DNA of 64,000 bases from positions 62,001 to 126,000 of the forward strand of contig CAJQUN010000428.1 of NCBI GenBank assembly GCA_907163345.1. The letters run 5' to 3'. Below are positions 55,914 to 64,000 of this stretch, one piece after another (the first letter of the stretch is position 1; every line of letters starts with the position of its first letter). The translations under genes were made by a program, and so were the position numbers. This stretch comes from Haberlea rhodopensis (Eukaryota > Streptophyta > Magnoliopsida > Lamiales > Gesneriaceae). The notes beneath the pieces are model-generated. The model saw nothing but the letters and a program-made list of their open reading frames with translations, was not told where the DNA came from and searched no databases.

Positions 55914-56750
55914 TGTACTCGGGTTTTTGGAGCCTTGGTGTATATATATATACCAAGTGGACTCGGTGTTCAATCAGTTGGCATTTCATTTCCCTCTCTC
56001 TCTCACGTCTCCCTCCTCCAATCGCCAACCCTTTTCCCTTCCTTTTCCATTGGAGCAAAATCGAGCAAGGCTCGATCTCGGAGTGAGGTTTCTCGAAGAT
56101 AATTTGGTAATATTTTTCCCCTCGTTACTATCTTCGATTTGGTAGTGATTTTATTATTTTTTGTTAAGGATTGTATTGGGTTTAAGTTTTTGAATTTTAA
56201 AGAGTTTTGGGTTGGTATATTTAAAGGGTATTTAGGGTGTTTTGTTGAGGATTGTTGGTGTTTTATATGTTGGGTTTATTATTCTGCAGGTTTTGGCTTG
56301 AAAAAAAAACGCCATTTTAAGGCTATTTCAAAGCTCACCGATCGATCGGCAAGGGGGCACCGATCGATCGCGCGATGTTGGTAAATTTGACAACGATAAA
56401 CAATGTGCTCGATCGATCGAGCAAAGCAGCCGATCGATCGAGAAGGTCGGGCGATCGATCGAGCAAAGATGATTTTTGGTGGATAATTTTCCGTGGCTCT
56501 CTCGAGAGCCTTTGGCCGATCGATTGAGAGGCCAGGTTTTTGTAAAAATAGTGGCTTGTTGTGGAATCGATGCATGCTTTTCCCGGGTCTTTTAAATGGT
56601 TAATCACCGTGATTCGATTATGTAATTGGATGTTGTATACGTGTTCGGGTATGTGTTGCGTACACGTAATTAATTGTGAGTCATTAATTGTGTTTAGCAT
56701 ATAATTCACTGGATTTTGGTACACATATAACGTACGAGCATAGTGTTATA
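55914..56750 (+). repeat. 3' LTR of element G (part, cut by E)
   Basis: Recognisable from CGGGTTTTTGGAGCC at 55920. TGTACTCGGG at 55914 could be a new TG start. TATA run 55941-55952 in CTTGGT...ACCAAG, CT-rich leader (55988-56020), GAGCAAGGCTCGATCTCGG, palindromes (56337-56525), ACGTACGAGCATAGTG (56730-56745). E is inserted after ttata (56746-56750). Confidence 0.8.
55934..55956 (+). promoter_or_regulatory. TATA box within an inverted repeat, G 3' LTR
   Basis: CTTGGT and ACCAAG flank TATATATATATA. The same arrangement is in G's 5' LTR and, with different stem sequence, in F and H. Confidence 0.5.
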
Positions 56751-58798
56751 TGTAAGGACCCTAATCCTTAAGTGCGGATTGAAGGCATAATTAGAGCTAA
56801 TATAAATGATCAGAGTAAATTAATCGTGTTGAGTCTATGAGCTTTAAGAATTACATGCCAAAATGAGGACTATCAATGGATTAATTACATTCCCCATCAA
56901 AAGAATGTTATCAACTATAGTTTTACACTACTCCTAGAGTAGACACTATACAAAATAATCATGTCCTTCATCTACCAAAAGTGCTCTTCAATCTCACTGT
57001 CTCAACCCGTATTAGCCCCCTTCATATCATGCCAAAAGTGTACCTACAAGGACAACCCCCAAACATGAGCAATAATATCATTCATATTCAACACAATATG
57101 AATATAAAGCGTAAATGCATAAATCACAATAAAACACTTCCTGTTTTCCCATGCATTTCAAAACGCTTCCAGTTTGGTTGTCCCTGTACCATAACTCATG
57201 AGTATAATCAATAGATTATTTAATGGTCTAGACATGTCATGACACAAAATCATCTCATCAAAACCAAATACCAGTCACCAATCCCTAGTCTGTCCATCAC
57301 AATGTATTTTAATGCCCCTCGCTTATTTACATATAGGCGGCATAGAATAACCTCGCTTCAATGGACATGCGGTACTCCCACCCCTCACCTCACATTGAGC
57401 GGCAAATATCCTTTCCTCGCCCTATATGATAACCACGCTCAAATGTGACATGCGGCGCTCCCACCCCTCGCTTCACATTTAGCGGAACCAAAACAAATAG
57501 CGGCAAGTATTAAAATCATCAAGGGATGACCACGACTCATGGGATGTGCACCAATAATCATATGAATCTACAATCATCATGCATAATTCAACATGTATTT
57601 GCATCCACAATGCATAATCACATATATACTCGCATCCACAATGCATAAACAATGAGTATATTAGATACATGTACCGTTGGGTGCCCGTACGTCCTCTACG
57701 TACCTTTCCAAAAAGTAGGTGTGGTAGGACTTCAATTCCTTGGCTGTGTCGCCACCTGGGATGGTTCTACATATTCACACAAATCAATATTAGAACCCAA
57801 TAATAGTCCGATACCAAAAATCCTACAATAAAATCCAAAAACACCATATTTTATAACTCGCGATCGATCGCGGCAAAGGGCCGATCGATCGCGAGATCAC
57901 ACTGCCCGAACATGAATTTTTGTTCCTTCGGCGATCGATCGCCACATTTGGCGCGATCGATCGCCACCCTCGCCGATCGATCGCCCAAACGTGGCGATCG
58001 ATCGCCAAATGCTTCTGGAGCGTACTGCCTCTTCGCGATCGATCGCCAAAAACGGGCGATCGATCGCCGAGCCCTGTATCGCGAAAAATCGCCATTAATG
58101 CTCCAAAACTTCATTCCAACCCATTCCAACTCCCCTACCAACAAACCAACAACATCAAATACATAATAACCTTCCATAAACACTTTAAGCACCTCAAAAT
58201 CCAACAATAAACTAAAACCACAACAACCCAACACAAACCCATTTTAAACCATTTCCAAAATCAAATAAAACACTACAAAATCAACAATGAGGTATCCATA
58301 CCTCTTGGGGACTTCAAATCTCCCAATAAACTCCACAAATCAAGATTTTTGGAAGGGTTTCTCTCCACCTTTATGCTTCAACTCGAAAATAAGGGGGAAA
58401 GGGTTTGTGGGAAGTGATTTGGGGAAAGTGAGGTAAAGGTAGGGTGGGGTTGGGGTATAAAGGGGTTGGGTTAATTAATTAAAATGCATTCCACAATCCC
58501 ATGGTGTATAAAACACTCTAACATGATATTTTTAAAAGCATTAATCCAAAATGCACCAAATATCAATTAAACTCATGATTTCCAATTAATTGCTACCCAT
58601 GGCAAATAAATCGTGCTAATAACCATTTCCCAAACATGCACAACATGAACCCTGAAATGCCCTCCCGGGTCACTCTATCATGTGACTAAGCATTTCAATA
58701 AGATAAATAATTCCAGCACATAATTAATTACCACCATAATTAATCATATAAACACAATTAATGCCCAAATTGCAATTAATCATTTCGGGGATATCACA
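56751..58798 (-). repeat. 3' LTR of element E
   Basis: It has the CTACTCCTAGAGTAG hairpin (56932-56946), the GGACAACC/GGTTGTCCCTG pair (57050 and 57175), GCGA...CCGC units (57310-57500), the GTACGTCCTCTACGTAC inverted repeat (57688-57704) and eight ATCGATCG palindromes (57860-58070) in the same order as in B. It ends TTCGGGGATATCACA. Confidence 0.92.
57860..58070. repeat. Cluster of eight ATCGATCG palindromes, E 3' LTR
   Basis: Eight sites with flanks that mirror those in B (CGCG first, then CCG...CGCGAG, then GCG...CGCCA). The order of flanks is kept between the two elements although the sequence between sites differs. Confidence 0.85.
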
Positions 58799-58811
58799 AT
58801 ACTCCCCTACT
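58799..58811 (-). other. Polypurine tract of element E
   Basis: Minus strand AGTAGGGGAGTAT directly before TGTGATATCCCC. Confidence 0.8.
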
Positions 58812-58869
58812 TATAAGATTTCGTCCTCGAAATCACATGCACTGACCCTCAAAAGGAAACTAAACATAA

Positions 58870-59862
58870 TCACATACCAGAGAATAGTTCCGGGTAGTGC
58901 TGCACCATATGCCGCTCCGTCTCCCACGTAGCCTCCTCGACACCCCTGCGATCCCACTGAACCTTGATCATAGGTATCACTTTGTTCCGAAGTCGGTCTG
59001 CTCGATCCAGAATTCTGACAGGCCGTTCCACATAAGACACATCGGATTCTAACTGAACCTCAGAAGGCTGCAACACATGAGATGGATCCGGCTCATACTT
59101 CCGCAGCATAGACACATGAAACACATCATGTATACCAGATAAAGAAGGCGGCAGAGCTAGTCGGTAAGCTAAGGTGCCAATGCGCTGCAAAATCTCGTAC
59201 GGTCCAACATACCTCGGAGACAGTTTCCCGCGCATCCCAAATCGCACAACGCCCCTAAAAGGCGAGATCTTCAAAAAGACCTTATATCCCAACTGAAATT
59301 CCAACGGTCTCCGCCGTTTATTCGCATAAGCTGCCTGTTTGTCCTGGGCTGCTTTCATTTTCTGCCTTATCATCTTTATCTTCTCTTCCATTTCCCGAAC
59401 CAACTCTGGTCCTCCGACCGATCTACGGTCCAAATCATCCCAACACAAGGGTGATCTACACCGTCTGCCATAAAGAGCTTCAAAAGGAGCCATCTGAATA
59501 CTCGCCTGGTAGCTGTTATTATAAGAGAACTCTACCAAAGGCACTGAATCTTGCCAAGAAACATCGAACTCCAAAACACAAGCTCTCAACATGTCCTCGA
59601 GCGTCTGGATAGTACGCTCGGTCTGGCCATCCGTCTGAGGATGATAAGCAGTGCTCAATCTAACTTCAGTTCCCAAGGCTGACTGAAGGCCCTCCCAAAA
59701 ATGAGATGTAAATCGGGGATCTCGATCCGACACTATGGAAATGGGGATCCCATGCAATCTCACCACATCTCGGATATACAGTTGAGCCATCCTCAAAAAG
59801 GTGAAAGTCATGCTATAGGGGATAAAATGAGCTACCTTATCAATCGATCCACAATCACCCAA
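58870..59862 (-). pseudogene. Integrase core, C-terminus and chromodomain of element E
   Basis: A clean 330-codon frame after a 1-base loss near 59840. Second catalytic Asp in ISIVSDRD (residue 46) and Glu in QTDGQTER (residue 82). GPY/F-like module KLSPRYVGPYEIL (about 213-225). Chromodomain at about 280-327 with VERPVRILDRADR, VIPMIKVQWDRRG, EEATWETERHMV, then QHYPELFSGM. The first Met of this frame is not the true start: the upstream part with the first Asp lies across two frameshifts. Otherwise the domain looks fit. Confidence 0.88.
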
Positions 59863-59899
59863 ATAGCATCAAAGCCTGAAGTACTCCTCGGCAGGTGAG

Positions 59900-60937
59900 T
59901 CACGAAGTCCATGGAAAAGTGTTCCCACTTCCACTCGGTATCTCTAAGCTTCTCAACTCGCCGCCAGGTCTCTGTCTCTCTGCCTTAACCTGCTGGCAGA
60001 TCAAACACCTCTTAACAAAAGTGACGACATCACTCTTCATCCTTTTCCACCAAAACTGACCACGCAGATCTTTATACATCTTCTTCCCGCCTGGGTGGAT
60101 GCTAAGTCTGCTACTATGAGCTCGCTCCAAGATCCCTCTACGCAACTCCGGCATACTCGGAACCACCCAACGGTTACCCAACCTCAAAGATCCGTCATCG
60201 GCCACTCTGAACTTCGTTGGCTGACCAAGATGTACTAAAGATAACCACCTCCGAACCTCATCATCTGACCTCTGAGCTCTCCTGATGTTCTCGTAGATAT
60301 CTGGCTCAGCTAACAAGGTCGATACATACACAGGTGATGCATCAATGTCAAAATCGTAGCCCAGATGGCAATAGGAGGTCATCATGGCTGACAAATGGAT
60401 GACGTCCTCAGCAGAACTCCTCACTTTCCGGCTCAAAGCGTCTGCTGTCAAATTAGCTTTTCCGGGATGGTACTCAATCTCACAATCATAGTCCTTGAGT
60501 AAGTCCATCCACCTTCTCTGCCTCATGTTCAGCTCCGCCTGAGTGAATAAAAACTTGAGGCTCTTGTGATCCGTGTAAATGGTAAACGAAGTACCATACA
60601 AGTAATGTCTCCAAATCTTCAGGGCGAAGATGATAGCCGCCAGTTCCAAGTCATGGACTGGGTATCTAGTCTCATGCGGCTTCAACTGCCTCGATGCATA
60701 AGCTACCACATGCTTATCTTGCATCAGTACACACCCAAGGCCCTGAAGTGATGCATCGGTATACAAAACAAATCTGGAGTTTTCTGTAGGGATCACTAAT
60801 ACTGGAGCCGTCGTCATACGGTGTTTCAACTCCTGGAAGCTCTCCTCACAAGCTTCTGACCAAAAGAAAGGTACTCCTTTCTGGGTCAACTGTGTCAACA
60901 GCTTGGCAATCTTCGAAAAGCCCTCGACGAAGCGTCG
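59900..60937 (-). pseudogene. RT connection, RNase H and integrase N-terminus of element E
   Basis: In frame with the upstream gag-pol frame, separated only by a TAA at 60938-60940. From the Met at 60898, RNase H has all four acidic residues: Asp48 (YTDAS), Glu85 (DLEL), Asp110 (YTDH) and Asp153 (ADALSRK). The integrase zinc part has His261, His268, Cys298 and Cys301. A 1-base loss near 59936 ends the frame in SGSGNTFPW, just before the region of the first catalytic Asp. Confidence 0.9.
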
Positions 60938-63409
60938 TTAATAACCGGCCAAACCAAGGAAACTCCGAATCTCGGGCACAGAAGTGGGTGCAGCCCACTC
61001 CATTACAGCTTCAATCTTTCTGGGATCCACTGATATTCCGCTGCTCGATATGACATGCCCCAGAAATACTACACTGCTCAACCATAACTCACACTTACTG
61101 AGCTTGGCATACAACTGGTGATCTCGGAGAATCTGGAGCACTGTCCTCAAGTGTTTCACATGCTCTTCCTCGCTCCGGGAATAGATGAGAATGTCGTCGA
61201 TGAACACGATGATGAACTGATCAAGATACGGCTGAAACACTCTATTCATCAGACTCATAAAGACCGCTGGAGCATTCGTCACGCCGAACGGCATCACTAG
61301 GAACTCGTAATGTCCATATCGAGTCCGGAATGCTGTCTTCTGTACATCTTCCTCTCTGACTCGAATATGATGATACCCGGACCTCAAATCAATCTTGCTA
61401 TAAAGTCTGGTACCTTGCAACTGATCAAATAAATCATCAATCCTTGGGAGAGGATACTTGTTCTTTACTGTGGCTTTATTCAGTTGCCGGTAATCGATAC
61501 ACAACCGCATCGAACCGTCCTTCTTCTTCACAAAGAGAACCGGTGCGCCCCATGGCGATACGCTCGGGCGTATATATCCCTTGTCAAGGAGATCCTGCAA
61601 CTGTTCCTTCAATTCCCTCAACTCCGCCGGTGCCATCCTGTAAGGTGCACGAGAGATAGCGGATGTCCCCGGTAACAACTCGATCCCAAACTCAACTTCT
61701 CTAGCCGGTGGGAAACCTGGGATCTCTTCTGGGAATACATCAGCAAACTCTGCTACCACTGGTACATCCTCAACTCTCAGTTCTTTATTCTTCCCAGACG
61801 TGTCCACGGCATAGATGAGATAGCCCGTGGGGCCACGTTCCAACAGCTGAGTCATCTTGATCGCTGAAATCAACGGAATCTTCGCACGAGAATCGTTGCC
61901 ATAGAAAGTCCACTGACTACCCAAATCAGGTCTGAACTTCACTGTCTTCTGCCGGCAATCTACCACTGACTGATGTTTGTTCAGAATATCAATGCCCAAG
62001 ATACAGTCAAAGTCCGACATGCCCAACACAATCAAGTCTGCCTTCAACTCGTTGCCCTCAAAATAAATGAGGCAATCTGCCAAAAACTGATCAGCAACGA
62101 CATTTCTTCCAGTGGGTGTCGAGACAAGGAGAGGCATGGGTAGAGAAGACGTGCGCATATGGTGTCTCTCCACAAAGCCAACAGATACAAAAGAGTGGGA
62201 GGCACCTGTATCTATCAAAATAAAAGCAGGGTACTTAAATAAATGACACGTACCGGCGATCACCTCCTCTGGGGCTGCCTGGGCCTGCTCTCTAGTCAGC
62301 GCATACACCTGTCCCTGGGACGGTCCCACTGTCTGACCTCCCGATGGTCGAGGCACAAACTGCTGCCTCTGGTATACTGTCCTGTCATCAAATCTCGGCC
62401 TATTGCCCTGAAACTCTGACTGTCCTCCCCGGGTGGGGCAATACCGAGAGATGTGGCCCATCTTGCCACAGCTATAACAGGCAAGGCACTTGTTCGAAGA
62501 ATGTGGCCCTCCACAATTGTCGCACCTTGGCTCCCCCGATCTATTCCCTTGCATAGGCCCTCGGTTGGCGGACCAATTGCTCTTCTTGTTCTCCTGCTTC
62601 TGGCCAAAGAATTTCTTCCCACCGAACCGTGAAGATGAAGAGGCACCACGAGGTTTAAATGGCTCTCCCCGGGGCCTCAAGCTGTCATTAGTTTGCCTCT
62701 GTTGTGGTACTTGTGGTGGCACAGCATTAGGATAAGCTCCTACTCCAATCTCGGCAAGCTCCGCTCTTCTGAGAGCATCATCAAAGGAAGTTGGGTTATT
62801 GGTGATAACCCGGTCAAAGAGCTCCGGTCGTAACCCCTTCATAAAATTTCTCATCTTTGCGTGTCCATTGGTGGCAATATGGGGAACATACCTCAGCAAC
62901 GAAGAGTACCGCATGGCATAGTCTGACACTGTCATGTTCCCCTGTTTCAAACTTGCAAACTCATCCTCCTTTGTCTGTCTCGCCGCTGCGGAGAAGTACC
63001 GGTTCAGAAACCGGGTCCTGAAGAGTGTCCAATCAATCACAGCACCCAGTGCTCTCAGTTCCATTACCGTGCTCCTCCACCACATTAGAGGTTTCTTTGC
63101 TAACTGGAACTCTGCCAGCCTCAGCCAAGCTGTAACAGCACAAGGAGCCGATACAAATATCTGCTCAAGTCTTTCCAGCCACTCCTCAGCTTCCTGTCCT
63201 GATTCTGTTCCCTCAAACCGGGGTGGGTGGTAAGACAGAAACTGAGTCAAGCTAATCTCACCGGGTAGCAATAACTGAGCCACTGGCTCCATGCCTACTG
63301 CTGGTGGAGGTAGAGGGTTCGCTTGTCCAACGCTAGCGTTCACGCTCCCAACATCGCCAACCTCTTCGTTAAGGTTCCCCGCATTCATAGCAGCCATGCT
63401 GTAACACAA
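60938..63409 (-). pseudogene. gag-protease-RT of element E (823 codons, one nonsense codon at its end)
   Basis: The frame opens at 63409. The Met at 63397 (MAAMN) is a better start because it follows a TTTGTGTTACAG acceptor-like stretch shared by C. Order: Gag capsid-like region (about 65-200), basic linker, zinc knuckles Cys296/Cys299/His303/Cys308 and Cys311/Cys314/His319/Cys324, protease LIDTGAS with Asp400, RT with Asp674 (KIDL) and Asp738/Asp739 (FIDD), ending LGLAGY where a Tyr codon became TAA. This is the longest retroelement frame in the window. If translated it would give Gag, protease and a truncated RT. Confidence 0.92.
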
Positions 63410-63418
63410 AGGTTAACA
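63399..63418 (-). other. Splice-acceptor-like stretch before gag start in E
   Basis: GTTAACCTTTGTGTTACAG ends at 63399 and is followed by CATGGC with the gag ATG. The same stretch precedes gag in C (about 52933-52950), and a one-base variant in B. It looks like a plant 3' splice site. No donor was identified. Confidence 0.3.
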
Positions 63419-63594
63419 ACAATTCCAAAACAAATATACATGTTATGCCGTTAGATAACAGGAATGATAATAAGCATGTTAGTATAACAAGATATACATC
63501 AATATGCACCACATGCATAAACATGCTTCAAATGTAAGCACCTAGCCAATCATGCTAAGGCTACCCTTCACTCGTTCCCGGGTTCTCTAACCTG

Positions 63595-63606
63595 GCTCTG
63601 ATACCA
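63595..63606 (-). other. Primer-binding site of element E
   Basis: Minus strand TGGTATCAGAGC, exact initiator-Met type, four bases after the 5' LTR end. Confidence 0.88.
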
Positions 63607-63610
63607 CTAA

Positions 63611-64000
63611 TGTAAGGACCCTAATCCTTAAGTGCGGATTGAAGGCATAATTAGAGCTAAGATAAATGATCAGAGTAAATTAATCGTGTTGAGTCTATGA
63701 GCTTTAAGAATTACATGCCAAAATGAGGACTATCAATGGATTAATTATTCCCCATCAAAAGAATGTTATCAACTATAGTTTTACACTACTCCTAGAGTAG
63801 ACACTATACAAAATAATCATGTCCTTCATCTACCAAAAGTGCTCTTCAATCTCACTGTCTCAACCCGTATTAGCCCCCTTCATATCATGCCAAAAGTGTA
63901 CCTACAAGGACAACCCCCAAACATGAGCAATAATATCATTCATATTCAACACAATATGAATATAAAGCGTAAATGCATAAATCACAATAAAACACTTCCT
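63611..64000 (-). repeat. 5' LTR of element E (partial)
   Basis: Collinear with 56751-57140. It includes the CTACTCCTAGAGTAG hairpin and runs off the window. Confidence 0.92.

Larger units (their letters stand above)
17717..56750 (+). mobile_element. Element G: LARD-like element, host of most of the nest
   Basis: 5' LTR in two pieces (17717-17897 and 41045-42614, split by D), primer site at 42619-42630, noncoding interior in three pieces (42615-44011, 45908-46331, 55157-55913), and a 3' LTR from about 55914 that is cut by E at 56750. Any rest of the 3' LTR would lie beyond the window. Sequence after the primer site matches F and H (CAGTGGTTTGCTC, GGGCCTAGG, TAGCACATACTTATGCA). No gag or pol frame is present. 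Both LTR copies become recognisable at the same internal point (CGGGTTTTTGGAGCC). Confidence 0.8.
56751..64000 (-). mobile_element. Element E: best-preserved Tekay-type chromovirus (5' LTR cut by window end)
   Basis: 3' LTR 56751-58798, polypurine tract 58799-58811, gag-pol 63409-58870, primer site 63595-63606, and the first ~390 bases of the 5' LTR from 63611. The left duplication is ttata; its partner is beyond the window. In the comparable 390 bases the LTRs differ by about one substitution and a 3-base gap, so the insertion looks young. Confidence 0.92.

Overview
The window is plant nuclear DNA made almost entirely of nested LTR retrotransposons. I found no host gene, tRNA gene, rRNA gene or CRISPR array. 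The evidence for a flowering plant is the set of Ty3/gypsy elements. Chromovirus elements (Tekay/Del type) have an initiator-Met tRNA primer site, a gag-PR-RT-RH-IN polyprotein and a C-terminal chromodomain. Tat/Athila-type elements have an Asp-tRNA primer site. LTRs are 1.5 to 2.7 kb. I cannot assign a species.

Layout. 1-1803: 3' end of a Tat-type element (element I: integrase C-terminus, long 3' noncoding region, start of its LTR). 1907-17716: decayed Tekay-type element A (+), whose 3' LTR is split by H (7794-16550, -, TSD cttct), a non-autonomous element with no coding capacity. 17717 to the window end: element G (+), a relative of H. Its 5' LTR is split by D (17898-41044, -, TSD gataa), a non-autonomous Tat-type element. 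D in turn holds B (20996-29236, -, TSD atcca, Tekay type, defective) in its open frame and F (30926-40635, +, TSD ctacg, same family as G and H) in its 5' LTR. G's interior holds a solo LTR (44017-45902, TSD tatta) and Tekay-type element C (46337-55151, -, TSD atacc). G's 3' LTR is cut by Tekay-type element E (56751 to beyond 64000, -), which has the best-preserved gag-pol: one nonsense codon and two frameshifts.

The nest gives an order of events: G is older than D, C and E; D is older than B and F; A is older than H. F is the youngest by LTR comparison, with one single-base length difference seen by eye between two LTRs of about 2.66 kb. F encodes no recognisable gag or pol, so it must have been copied by proteins from another element.

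The most unusual content is structural. Several unrelated-looking tandem arrays in the LTRs and in the noncoding interiors of F, G and H are made of short stem-loops. Neighbouring stem-loops in an array share a loop, while their stems differ by paired, compensating changes (for example TAGCG/CGCTA next to TGGCG/CGCCA around the same 11-nt loop). The same logic appears in five arrays, at the TATA-box region of several LTRs, and in perfect palindromes (GCGATCGATCGC clusters; GGCGTAATTACGCC and GGCGTAGCTACGCC). Autonomous Tekay-type LTRs and the non-autonomous F/G/H family share these modules, which links the two groups.
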